Below are positions 35,679 through 44,379 of a stretch of 64,000 bases of DNA, piece after piece. Positions within the stretch are counted from its first letter, which is position 1. Each line of letters begins with the position of its first letter. The translations under genes and the position numbers were made by a program. The stretch comes from Maribacter sp. 1_MG-2023. Lineage in GTDB: Bacteria > Bacteroidota > Bacteroidia > Flavobacteriales > Flavobacteriaceae. The stretch spans positions 20,843 to 84,842 of the forward strand of contig NZ_JAUOPN010000017.1 in NCBI RefSeq assembly GCF_030547005.1. Reading direction: 5' to 3'. The notes beneath the pieces were generated by a model. The model worked only from the letters and a program-made list of their open reading frames with translations, had not been told where the DNA came from and searched no databases.

Positions 35679-36188
35679 CTAATCTATGATATCTAATGCT
35701 TTTGAGAACTCATCTTCAAATAGCCATTTTTGTTTTTGTGTTTCTGTATATATTTTTAAGATACGCTCTCTAAATTCAGGAAAGACACCCTGCACGGTAG
35801 TAAATTGAATAACCTCGTTAAATGAATTCAGCATACTTCTATAAAAAGAATCGGGTACATTCTTCTCCATCGAGAAGGTTTGTGCAATTTCTAGATTATA
35901 GCACATAACATCTGCAATTAAATGTGGGTCAACTCCTAATTTGATAAAATGCTTTAAGAACTTTTGAGCAACAGAACGTCTTGCTTTAGGTCTTCTTCGC
36001 TTAAGCGGAAAATACTCGTTAGATATTTTAGCTTTTGCATCTTGCACCAATTTATCCTCTTTAGGGTTGAATGCAAAATCGTAATAGGTTTTTACGGCAG
36101 GAAATTTCTCGTACAGCTCTACTATTTGCTCTTCAAGCGCCTTTTTTGGAAGCTTGGATATATAAGATTTTAATGCCCTTTTACTCAT
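35679..36188 (-). CDS. DUF6155 family protein
   Basis: 169 residues, helical and basic, opening with SKRALKSYISKLPKKALEEQ and holding KRRRPKARRSVAQKFLKHF in the middle. I recognise the opening and the VxTYYDFAFNP segment as the Bacteroidota family DUF6155, whose function is unknown. Cytoplasmic. It comes first in a two-gene operon with the GhrA-like dehydrogenase and is divergent from rpoD. Confidence 0.8.
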   Translation of the reverse strand: MSKRALKSYISKLPKKALEEQIVELYEKFPAVKTYYDFAFNPKEDKLVQDAKAKISNEYFPLKRRRPKARRSVAQKFLKHFIKLGVDPHLIADVMCYNLEIAQTFSMEKNVPDSFYRSMLNSFNEVIQFTTVQGVFPEFRERILKIYTETQKQKWLFEDEFSKALDIID

Positions 36189-36360
36189 AAAAATACAGTG
36201 TCTATATTCAAAAATACGCTTTACAGAAACAATGTCCTAAATAGCTAAATCTTTGTAAAAGCTAATAAATGCTGTAGAAGTATAGTGATATTCATTAGGA
36301 AATACGGATAAAAAGCGGTATGTTGTAAACTTGTACAACTTCTAAATTCCATACACACAT

Positions 36361-37224
36361 ATGAGGCAACTAAAGATTATCAAGCAGGTAACGAATCGTG
36401 AGTCGAAATCACTGGATAAATATTTGCAAGATATCAGTAAAATTGATTTGATTACAGCGAATGAAGAGGTAGAACTAGCGCAGAAGATTCGCGAAGGTAG
36501 TCAAGCAGCTTTGGAAAAATTAACCACTGCAAACTTAAGATTCGTAGTTTCCGTAGCAAAACAATATCAAAATCAAGGTCTTAAATTACCAGATTTAATT
36601 AATGAAGGAAATTTAGGCTTAGTTAAAGCAGCAAAAAGATTTGATGAAACAAGAGGATTTAAGTTTATATCCTATGCCGTTTGGTGGATCAGACAATCTA
36701 TATTACAAGCTTTAGCTGAACAATCTAGAGTAGTTCGTTTACCGTTGAACAAAATTGGTTCAATTAATAAAATCAAAAAGACATTTTCTTATTTAGAGCA
36801 GGCACACGAACGTCCGCCTTCTCCAGAAGAAATTGCAAAAGAATTAGAAATGACGGTTTCTGAAGTTAAGCAATCACTTAAGAATTCAGGTAGACACGTA
36901 TCTATGGATGCACCTTTACGTGAAGGCGAAGATTCTAACCTATATGACGTTTTACGTTCAGGTGAGTCTCCAAGACCAGATAATATTTTATTACAACAGT
37001 CTTTGAATACTGAAATCAATAGAGCTTTAGATACATTATCGCCAAGAGAGGCAGATGTTGTTAAACTATATTATGGTATTGGTGATCAACAATCAATGAC
37101 TTTAGCAGAAATTGGACAGACATTCGATCTAACAAGAGAACGTGTAAGACAAATTCGTGAAAAGGCAATTCGTAAATTACGTCATGCCTCTAGAAGTAAA
37201 TTGTTAAAGACATATTTAGGTTAG
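36361..37224 (+). CDS. rpoD: primary sigma factor RpoD, short Bacteroidota type
   Basis: 287 residues, lacking region 1.1 and the long non-conserved insert, as in Bacteroidota primary sigma factors. Region 1.2 and 2 are seen in [35 protein letters not shown] and [18 protein letters not shown]; region 3 and 4 in [14 protein letters not shown] and [17 protein letters not shown] [18 protein letters not shown]. It directs RNA polymerase to the TTG / TAnnTTTG promoters seen in this window. Ends in a strong two-way terminator shared with the micro-ORFs on the other strand. Confidence 0.98.
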   Translation: MRQLKIIKQVTNRESKSLDKYLQDISKIDLITANEEVELAQKIREGSQAALEKLTTANLRFVVSVAKQYQNQGLKLPDLINEGNLGLVKAAKRFDETRGFKFISYAVWWIRQSILQALAEQSRVVRLPLNKIGSINKIKKTFSYLEQAHERPPSPEEIAKELEMTVSEVKQSLKNSGRHVSMDAPLREGEDSNLYDVLRSGESPRPDNILLQQSLNTEINRALDTLSPREADVVKLYYGIGDQQSMTLAEIGQTFDLTRERVRQIREKAIRKLRHASRSKLLKTYLG

Positions 37225-37241
37225 ACCTTATTATTGTTTTA

Positions 37242-37281
37242 AAAAAAGAAAGCGCCCGTTTATACGGGCGCTTTCTTTTTT
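37242..37281. terminator. strong bidirectional intrinsic terminator
   Basis: An 18-base perfect stem (37242-37259 with 37264-37281) with the GC core GCGCCCGT / ACGGGCGC, loop TTAT, flanked by A-rich and T-rich arms. It ends rpoD on the plus strand and, read the other way, the micro-ORF pair on the minus strand 18 bases after their last stop. Confidence 0.9.
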
Positions 37282-37298
37282 CTTAATGTTTTGAAACA

Positions 37299-37400
37299 CT
37301 ATGAATATGTTAATTTGTTGATATTATAATTTACGAGGATGCTATTAAGATCCTGAATAAAATTTTGATAAGATGAAAAATCTTGATTTTGGTGTGCCAT
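37299..37400 (-). CDS. micro-ORF 2, 33-residue protein, paralogue of micro-ORF 1
   Basis: Starts at ATG 37400 after an A-rich leader and ends with TAG at 37299. The core FIQDLNSIL aligns with FLQDLNEIL of micro-ORF 1, at about the same distance from the start. The N-terminus is hydrophilic (AHQNQDFSSYQN). It is followed by the bidirectional terminator. No known family is recognised. Too short for normal gene finders. The paralogy, tandem order, promoter upstream and terminator downstream argue that it is real. Confidence 0.55.
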   Translation of the reverse strand: MAHQNQDFSSYQNFIQDLNSILVNYNINKLTYS

Positions 37401-37435
37401 GGGATTGTTTTTTTTGGTTTTGGTTTATTTGACTT

Positions 37436-37534
37436 TTACATATAGTCCAACTCAGCTAGTTCGTTGATACTAAGAATCTCATTTAAATCTTGAAGAAACA
37501 CAAGGTATTCTTCTCCGTAGGTGTCGTAAAGCAT
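37436..37534 (-). CDS. micro-ORF 1, 32-residue acidic protein
   Basis: Starts at ATG 37534 and ends with TAA at 37436. It begins MLYDTYGEEYLVFLQDLNEI and continues with a Glu/Leu-rich helix (LSINELAELDYM). It is strongly acidic. A promoter-like TTG-N20-TATATTTA lies upstream, and micro-ORF 2 follows 35 bases downstream with the same core motif. It could be a small regulator, perhaps of the adjacent sigma factor, but no function can be assigned. Confidence 0.55.
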   Translation of the reverse strand: MLYDTYGEEYLVFLQDLNEILSINELAELDYM

Positions 37535-37582
37535 ATTGTAGGTTTAAAAGTTAATCTTGATTTGGACATTCATATCTTGAAG

Positions 37583-37613
37583 TAAATATATACCGATGAT
37601 AAGGGTGTTACAA
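37583..37613 (-). promoter_or_regulatory. promoter-like TTG-N20-TATATTTA for the micro-ORFs
   Basis: On the minus strand TTG (37611-37613, doubled at 37614-37616) is followed after 20 bases by TATATTTA (37583-37590), close to the flavobacterial consensus TAnnTTTG. Transcription would begin about 40 bases before micro-ORF 1. Confidence 0.5.
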
Positions 37614-37632
37614 CAAAATGTGGTGAACCAAT

Positions 37633-37674
37633 TTAAATATGTTGTAAAACCCATGAAAAGGTGTTGTAAAGCAT
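37633..37674 (-). pseudogene. micro-ORF 3, truncated start of a third copy
   Basis: ATG at 37674 opens MLYNTFSWVLQHI and then stops at 37633. The first residues repeat the MLYDT(Y) start of micro-ORF 1, and the DNA around it (GGTGTTGTAAAGCATATT) nearly repeats that around the micro-ORF 1 start. Probably a decayed duplicate. The rest of the gap to 37971 shows no gene. Confidence 0.35.
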
Positions 37675-37971
37675 ATTAAACCGCTTAATACCATATTTCA
37701 CAAGGCTTAACGAGAGTGTATTTCATCCTGTTTATTGGTATTTTAACGATAAGCCTGTAAAAATGGGTTTAATTTAAGCCAATGAATGCCTTTTAGAAAT
37801 TGAAATCAGTAAAAAATCAAAGTATCTAGTTTAAGAAATAAACATGTTTTTAATCATAATAAGATAGCTATTAAGAAAAAGAAGGTTTTAGCGCTACAAT
37901 ACCATTTAAGTAGTTACGTTTTATAATAGCGATATAGATATATCTTTAATAAAGGCTTTAATTAAATTATA

Positions 37972-39264
37972 ATGAAAAGATTCCCCCCGATGTTATTTAA
38001 CTTCAAAATTGTATTCCTATTAACTTTCCTTTTTGCATTGACTACGATTAAAGCTGAGAATGAAAATACAATAGATTTCGCTTTTAAGGACTTTAGTTCA
38101 ATAGAACTACTACTAAGCAGTCATAGTTTTAAAACTCATGAGCGAAGTACATTTACCTATAATTCACAAACCGAATCTATAGAACGTGGTTTAACGATTG
38201 TGCATCTACAAGCAGACAACAAGTTTGAATTCAAGACTTTTGACACCTATGGTAATAAAGAAGATGTAAAAGAATTATTAGAAGTACTTACTCAGATGAA
38301 AGCAGCTAAAGCAATCTTTGCAATACTCGCACATGATTCTGCAGCAGCACAATTAACAGGATTCGAGAAGCAGTTATCTGATTTAGGTTTTCTACAATTA
38401 AGCACCTTAAAAGGAAGGCAAGCATACATTATGTATAATATAAATGGTGTTATCACCGAACAGGTAAATGATAATTCTATCACAGAAACCTTAAGTATTA
38501 CATCAACTATTGGTAGTACAGAAATTTACTTTCCAAAAGAGGTGTATGAATTTGAGTCAAATATAGATAGATATATTGCCCATGCCGGCGGAGAGATTAA
38601 CGGAGTAAAATCTACCAACTCAAAACACGCTTTGGATGAAAACTATAAAAAGGGGTTCCGGAATTTTGAATTGGACATCATTGAAACATCCGACGGAAAA
38701 TTGGTAGCGGCACATGATTGGAATATGTGGGCACGCTTTACAGATTTTACTGGCAGCCTACCTCCTACTCACGCCCAGTTTATGAAACAGAAAATTTATG
38801 GCGATTATACTACCTTAGATATCGATGGTATTAATGCATGGTTTAAGAATCACCCAGATGCTACATTGATTACCGATAAAGTGAACGACCCAATAGCCTT
38901 CGCTGATGCATTTATAGATAAGGACCGTCTAATAATGGAACTATTTAGTGTTATGGCAGTAGAAAAGGCTTCTGAGCACGGTATACACACCATGATTTCT
39001 CAAGAGCCGTTAATGGCTATTAAAGGAGATAAAGTGAATTTTCTGAAAGTTAATAATGTTAGCCATGTAGCGGTTTCAAGAAGAATAATTGAAAGTCAGA
39101 AGAAATTGATGCTGCAGTTAAGAGATGTGGGAATTAGAGTATATGTCTTCAACGTAAACTTCGATACAGGTAAAGATGAGCAGTACGTCTACGATAATGA
39201 ATTAGGATTGGTGTATGGTATGTACGCCGATAAATGGATATCTGCAATGCAGTCTAAAAATTAA
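37972..39264 (+). CDS. secreted glycerophosphodiester phosphodiesterase-like protein
   Basis: 430 residues: a signal peptide (hydrophobic residues 10-26), an N-terminal domain of about 170 residues without known motif, and a GDPD-type TIM barrel from about residue 195. Barrel signatures are RYIAHAGGEINGVKSTN (catalytic His), GFRNFELDIIETSDGKLV (metal-binding Glu and Asp) and AAHDWNMW (second His). It should cut glycerophosphodiesters or a related phosphodiester outside the cytoplasm. Its 3' end overlaps the YaiO gene of the opposite operon by 11 bases. The link to the phosphoglycerol transferase of that operon is inference from position. Confidence 0.85.
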   Translation: MKRFPPMLFNFKIVFLLTFLFALTTIKAENENTIDFAFKDFSSIELLLSSHSFKTHERSTFTYNSQTESIERGLTIVHLQADNKFEFKTFDTYGNKEDVKELLEVLTQMKAAKAIFAILAHDSAAAQLTGFEKQLSDLGFLQLSTLKGRQAYIMYNINGVITEQVNDNSITETLSITSTIGSTEIYFPKEVYEFESNIDRYIAHAGGEINGVKSTNSKHALDENYKKGFRNFELDIIETSDGKLVAAHDWNMWARFTDFTGSLPPTHAQFMKQKIYGDYTTLDIDGINAWFKNHPDATLITDKVNDPIAFADAFIDKDRLIMELFSVMAVEKASEHGIHTMISQEPLMAIKGDKVNFLKVNNVSHVAVSRRIIESQKKLMLQLRDVGIRVYVFNVNFDTGKDEQYVYDNELGLVYGMYADKWISAMQSKN

Positions 39265-40561
39265 ACTCATAGGTTAAACCTGCAGAGATAGAATAAAAAT
39301 AGCTACCAGGGTCAAAAGATTGCTCTTGTCGCAAAACACCTACATTAGTTCTATAGGCACTAAGATTGTTTTTACCTGTGAATTGATATTCAAGACTTAA
39401 TCTTTGCGATTCAATATACAGAAGTGTTTCTGCCAACAATTGATCACCCGACGTAAATTGTCTCAACTCAGGTGAAAAACCATAACCTACATTTAAACCC
39501 ATGTAGTTTTCGGCATCCTTTAGATATTTACGCACTAACAAGCTACCCGAGACCCTAGTAAGATTATTAGACTCAGGCGTTATAAAAGAGCGTAAGGAGA
39601 AATAATAGTTACCTTTATAATAGCCTAAAGAGTTGGTTATTGACTTAACATTTTTAGTAGCAAAATTTATGAATCTACCACCGGCAGAAAACTCAACTCC
39701 GCTTTTATGATTATAATATATATCACTACCCATCTTGTGATTTGGGTATAAATCAGATTCAGAGTAGCCATAATTTACATAGGCATAGAATCCTTTTGCA
39801 ATTTTTGGATACAGATCTAGGTCTAACTGAATTCCGTTCTTACCTACTCTATTGCTATTGTTTATTCTTGGAATAATAGATCCAAAAGGAGTTTGTCTTT
39901 TATAAGAAATACTAGATGTCGTTATAGGATCAAAACGTTGATCAAAGAACGTAACAGCACTATTGACCATTACAGAATTTTTCAGCTTCTCTTCTGTAAC
40001 CGGTGTTTTTCTTAATAACTCTTCGTTTTTGTCTTCAACTTTTTTCGCTACCGTTTTTTTTGGTTTTTTAGCAGCTACCAATTTAGTCTTGACATTACTA
40101 TCTACATTATACCAGCCTTTTTTGCCATACAACAAACCATTAATGCCTTCAGTAGCTATTGCTTGAAGCCTTATTAGTTCTTGATCATTCTCTATATGCA
40201 CCATAGCTTTATTTGACAATCCCAATGCTGTAGCATAGTTTTTTGCATATAGTTCGTTTTTAACAGCAGAAATCCAAACTTCTCTATTGCTCTTAGTCGT
40301 TGATAATATAGTGTTGAATTCGGCACGTGCTAAATCATAATCACCTCGCCAGCTTAACGTACTCGCCCATAACATTGAAGTATCTATATCGGTAGCAGGC
40401 TTATTAATCATTAAATACAGCATATTATGTGCCGTATTGGTTTTGCCTTCATATGCCAATGCATAAGCAGTATCGAAATTACCCGCAGTATCTTGTCCTG
40501 TAACGCGAAAAATTCCGGTTATTAGAACCAAAAGAATGATATGTAAATACTTTTTTCTCAT
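39254..40561 (-). CDS. YaiO-family outer-membrane beta-barrel protein with TPR N-terminus
   Basis: 435 residues. Signal peptide (residues 1-22), a TPR-like helical region (about 25-140, e.g. AYALAYEGKTNTAHNMLYLM), a Lys-rich linker (KKPKKTVAKKVEDK, near 175) and a C-terminal domain of alternating amphipathic strands ending in YEFNF, the aromatic end expected for outer-membrane insertion. The barrel resembles the YaiO/PgaA-like barrels that export surface polysaccharide. Last gene of the operon, starting one base from the LtaS-like gene. Confidence 0.85.
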   Translation of the reverse strand: MRKKYLHIILLVLITGIFRVTGQDTAGNFDTAYALAYEGKTNTAHNMLYLMINKPATDIDTSMLWASTLSWRGDYDLARAEFNTILSTTKSNREVWISAVKNELYAKNYATALGLSNKAMVHIENDQELIRLQAIATEGINGLLYGKKGWYNVDSNVKTKLVAAKKPKKTVAKKVEDKNEELLRKTPVTEEKLKNSVMVNSAVTFFDQRFDPITTSSISYKRQTPFGSIIPRINNSNRVGKNGIQLDLDLYPKIAKGFYAYVNYGYSESDLYPNHKMGSDIYYNHKSGVEFSAGGRFINFATKNVKSITNSLGYYKGNYYFSLRSFITPESNNLTRVSGSLLVRKYLKDAENYMGLNVGYGFSPELRQFTSGDQLLAETLLYIESQRLSLEYQFTGKNNLSAYRTNVGVLRQEQSFDPGSYFYSISAGLTYEFNF

Positions 40562-42942
40562 TATTTGATGGATGCAATAGTATTAGCAGGTTTTTTCTGT
40601 TGTGTTTTATGTACCTTGATACCGGCATTTCTTGCAATTGTTCGTGCCCGTGAAATTTTATCTGCAATCTCATTGGCACTAGAACTATTTGCCTCAACCT
40701 TATCGATTAGCGCTAAACCTTCTTTTAATTTATCTGACCAATAGTAAACATCGAAAAGCGCAGCATAAGAATCTATATAATTCGGATTAATAGAAATGCA
40801 TTCTTGTAATATTTCAGCCGCCTTTTCATGGTTTCCTTTCCAAGAATTCACTCTTCCCATTAGTATTTTGGTGTCGATATGACTAGGCGCACCAGAAAGG
40901 TTGTAACGACAAAGTAATAACGCTTTATCCCACTTTTTATTCCATGCTAAATCCCTCGCCTTAAAATATCCTTTATCAGAATCTTTACCATCGTAAACAC
41001 TATTCAACCAGACCGTTTCACTATCGGTAAATTGTTCTTTTTGAATCGTAAAAATCGCCAAACTATCAGGTATTATCTTGTTCTCCGTAGTTACATAATG
41101 ATTCACAGATTTAAATCGTTCTAAAATAGTTTCAATCGATCCACCTCCAAAGGCAGAACTGATATCCATATTTTCATCCAACACCATGATATCGCCATCG
41201 GTATATAGTTTTTCTCCACTGATATATTCTTTCAATTCATTCTTATTACGCATCAACGGAATATTTTTTGTGGACCTAAATGCAGTTTCCATATCAAGTG
41301 CACCACCCATCCACGCCACTTTTTTAGGCATTTTGAGTTCGTACGAATTAGATAGTAATGCCAATATAGACGGTGTAATATCGAAATGTGAAGAAACTGA
41401 ACTCATTTTACGGGTCGATTTCAGCATAGGGCTGTACATAATCATCGGTACATGAAAACGGCTAATATTATTACGTTGTGGTATCGGAATAAGTCTATGG
41501 TCGCCAGTAATGATGAAAATAGTATTGTCGTAATTTGGTTGCGATTTATATGATTCCATAAACCATTTTATAGAATTGTCGGTGTATAAAAGTGTAGCAA
41601 AGACATTATCATTCTTCGCTATCACTTTCTCGACCCTAGAGTCAAAACTGCCATTTGCGAGTATATTTTTTACTTTACCTTCAAACAGATCTTGATTAGG
41701 CGGAATAAAAGGTTCGTGCGTACTAATAGTCATGTAGACCTCTAATCGTGGTTGATTTGCACTTCTTTCAAAACTTAAACTTTTCTTGAACAATTCCATA
41801 TCAGGATATCCCCAAGAAGAACCAGCAGCATCTTCAGCTTGTTTTTGATATTTACTTCCGAATCCTGATTTATCTAATACAAAATCAACGTTCTCACTAG
41901 TTAAAAATCGGTCTACCTTATCGAAAGAACTATTGGTGCCTTGATAAAATGACGTGTGATACCCATTATTTTTAAGCACACTGAACATAGTCAGTTTGTT
42001 TGGATACTCCTCTAGCTCCATAAATCCGCTTTTACCAAAAGGCAACGAACCTAATAATGATGGTAGCACTCCGAATGTTCTACCTGTATTACTTAAGAAA
42101 TTTTCCCAATAAAGAGATTTTGTTGTTAGGGAATCTAAATACGGAGTGAAGCCGCCGTACTCGGCACCTTCACCAACAAAATCACGACCAAGACCTTCAA
42201 CCATTATAAAAACGATATTGGGTTTCTCTTCTTTTAATTCAAAATACTCACCCAATACATTTTCTATATTGGCACTTTGCACCAATGGGTATTCTTCTGT
42301 TGACGTATACGAATTGTCTTCGGTACTTGTGTTGTATACGTTAACAGCCAGGTATTGTACTTTATTCTGATTAATAGGTTTACCGTCTGTAAATAAAGAA
42401 GCCATAAAAAGACTGAACAAAACTATCGTAAACGGGTACATTTTGCTAATTCGGTGATAGACTTTAGAAGTGATTCTATAAAGTATCAAAAACATACTTA
42501 TTAATATAGTTATACCAATGAGCAGATAAACTGAAATCATGAATCCGCCAGAATTAGCTATCGTTATTTTCATATCAGCATAGCTATATCCTAAAATATC
42601 TGAACCTAAAGGCACTAATGTTGTACAGTAATAGGCAGTAAGTAGCGCTTCGAATATGAGTATAAAACTTAATATAACGAAGACCAGGTTAAAGCCGTAT
42701 TTAGAGCGCAAGTTTTCCCAAAAATTGAAAGGAAACACCAGCACAATACCCATTAAAGCGGTAAAACCTATTTGATGAATAATTGCTTTTAAAAAGCTTA
42801 CCGAAAAAATACTATCAATAACCCCTTTGTAATACAGCATGCCGTATTGAAAAAGCGTTAACACGAATAAACATCCGAAAAAGGATATCATAAGCCTCGT
42901 GTACTGCTTTAGGGAATATCTATCTATTTGACTTGTGTTCAT
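40561..42942 (-). CDS. LtaS-like phosphoglycerol transferase (sulfatase fold) with C-terminal TPRs
   Basis: 793 residues. Five membrane helices fill about residues 15-200. A periplasmic alkaline-phosphatase/sulfatase domain follows, with metal and catalytic residues seen in NIVFIMVEGLGRDFVG (Glu), LSNTGRTFGVLPSLLGSLP (Thr nucleophile) and FIITGDHRLI (Asp-His). The C-terminal 140 residues look like TPR helices (DKALLLCRYNLSGAPSH, then YIDSYAALFDVYYW). LtaS, MdoB/OpgB and EptA share this plan; the extracellular TPR part is unusual. It would transfer phosphoglycerol or a similar head group to a glycan or lipid. Lies between the GT2 and YaiO genes. Confidence 0.85.
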   Translation of the reverse strand: MNTSQIDRYSLKQYTRLMISFFGCLFVLTLFQYGMLYYKGVIDSIFSVSFLKAIIHQIGFTALMGIVLVFPFNFWENLRSKYGFNLVFVILSFILIFEALLTAYYCTTLVPLGSDILGYSYADMKITIANSGGFMISVYLLIGITILISMFLILYRITSKVYHRISKMYPFTIVLFSLFMASLFTDGKPINQNKVQYLAVNVYNTSTEDNSYTSTEEYPLVQSANIENVLGEYFELKEEKPNIVFIMVEGLGRDFVGEGAEYGGFTPYLDSLTTKSLYWENFLSNTGRTFGVLPSLLGSLPFGKSGFMELEEYPNKLTMFSVLKNNGYHTSFYQGTNSSFDKVDRFLTSENVDFVLDKSGFGSKYQKQAEDAAGSSWGYPDMELFKKSLSFERSANQPRLEVYMTISTHEPFIPPNQDLFEGKVKNILANGSFDSRVEKVIAKNDNVFATLLYTDNSIKWFMESYKSQPNYDNTIFIITGDHRLIPIPQRNNISRFHVPMIMYSPMLKSTRKMSSVSSHFDITPSILALLSNSYELKMPKKVAWMGGALDMETAFRSTKNIPLMRNKNELKEYISGEKLYTDGDIMVLDENMDISSAFGGGSIETILERFKSVNHYVTTENKIIPDSLAIFTIQKEQFTDSETVWLNSVYDGKDSDKGYFKARDLAWNKKWDKALLLCRYNLSGAPSHIDTKILMGRVNSWKGNHEKAAEILQECISINPNYIDSYAALFDVYYWSDKLKEGLALIDKVEANSSSANEIADKISRARTIARNAGIKVHKTQQKKPANTIASIK

Positions 42943-42948
42943 TGCTTT

Positions 42949-44379
42949 TTAAGATGCTTTTGCAAAACCTTTTCTAACTTGGGATCCCCAACCAGATTTT
43001 ATTTTGAATAATTTTTTATAGTTTCCCCTTACTGCAGCATACACTACAATTGGGTGAAAAATGAAAGGTTCTAGAATTGCCAGACCCATTAATATTAAAA
43101 TGTCTTTTGTTTTTCGATATTGGTTATACGAATACACATCCCAAAGAATGGCATAGAATGAAATCATTATTGAAAACAAGAATATCGCCAACGTAATCAT
43201 GAAGAAGAATTCCCAATTTAAAATTCCTAAGTAAGCAAAAAGTAAAATGGTAAAAAAGCCAAAGAACTCTAATAACGGAGAAAGCCATTCGTAGAAAAAC
43301 CAATATGGATAACTTAATAACCCAAGTCTACCGTATTTAGAATTGAACAACATGTCTTTATGCTTGAACAATGTTTCTAAATTACCACGTGCCCAGCGGT
43401 CTCTTTGGTTTACTAAAATATTAAGATCTTCAGGTACTTCGGTCCAACACAATGGATCAGGTATATATTCTATTGTATAGGGTTCTTTTCTATCATGCAT
43501 ATAACGACGCATTTTAAAAACGATCTCCATGTCTTCACCAACAGTGTCGGTATCATACCCGCCTACCGCTAATGCAATTTCGCGTTCAAAAAAACCAAAA
43601 GCACCAGAAATAATAAGAAGACTATCAATTCTACCCCAAGCCATTCTACCTAAAATGAAGGAGCGGGTATATTCTAAAAGTTGAAATCTAGCCAACCAAT
43701 TCGTAGGCAATCTAATTTCTTCAAGCTGACCACCCTGTATAATACAAGAGTTAGCTACACGAATTACCCCGCCAACTGCAATCACTCTTTTCTTAGAACG
43801 TTGAAAAAATGATTTGACCACGTGTAATAAAGCATCTGGTTGTAATAAGCAATCGACATCGATGCAACCTACATATTTACTGGTAGATAATGAAACACCA
43901 GCATTTAAGGCGTCAGATTTACCACCGTTCATTTTATCAACAACGGTAAGCTTTTCAAAAGCCCTATTTTTTGATTTATAGATTCCACGAACAGGTTTAG
44001 ATTTCCAGTCGGGATCCATTTCTACATCTATCTTCTCAAGGTCATAAGAATCTATCAGTTTCTGTAACGTATCATCTTTACTACCATCATTAACCACCAT
44101 AACGTCATAATTGACATATTGAAGTGATAATAACGAACGAATATTTTCTACAATGGTTAAGCCCTCATTATAAGCAGGAGCAATTATAGTGATTGTTGGC
44201 GCCAAAGGTGAAGCCATTATTTTGGTAATATCTGTAAAACTGTTTTTATTTCTATAATGAAGAGAGTTCTTTGTAGAAAAATATGCCATTAATGAAAACA
44301 GTACAAACAGAATTATGGTAAAAACAAAGAATACAAAATTGATGTATTCCAGTACCACACCAAATAGTTCACTATCCAT
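42949..44379 (-). CDS. processive family 2 glycosyltransferase
   Basis: 476 residues from the ATG at 44379, whose first bases overlap the stop of the upstream gene (ATGGATAG); the longer frame would overlap far more. One N-terminal helix, a GT-A domain with VVNDGSKDDT, the DxD-type CIDVDCLLQPDAL, the base motif GEDMEIVFKMR and the processivity motif QRDRWARG, then three or four C-terminal helices. This is the plan of PgaC, hyaluronan and cellulose synthases. It should polymerise a sugar at the inner membrane and push the chain out. No PilZ or PgaD-like partner is adjacent. Confidence 0.92.
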   Translation of the reverse strand: MDSELFGVVLEYINFVFFVFTIILFVLFSLMAYFSTKNSLHYRNKNSFTDITKIMASPLAPTITIIAPAYNEGLTIVENIRSLLSLQYVNYDVMVVNDGSKDDTLQKLIDSYDLEKIDVEMDPDWKSKPVRGIYKSKNRAFEKLTVVDKMNGGKSDALNAGVSLSTSKYVGCIDVDCLLQPDALLHVVKSFFQRSKKRVIAVGGVIRVANSCIIQGGQLEEIRLPTNWLARFQLLEYTRSFILGRMAWGRIDSLLIISGAFGFFEREIALAVGGYDTDTVGEDMEIVFKMRRYMHDRKEPYTIEYIPDPLCWTEVPEDLNILVNQRDRWARGNLETLFKHKDMLFNSKYGRLGLLSYPYWFFYEWLSPLLEFFGFFTILLFAYLGILNWEFFFMITLAIFLFSIMISFYAILWDVYSYNQYRKTKDILILMGLAILEPFIFHPIVVYAAVRGNYKKLFKIKSGWGSQVRKGFAKAS

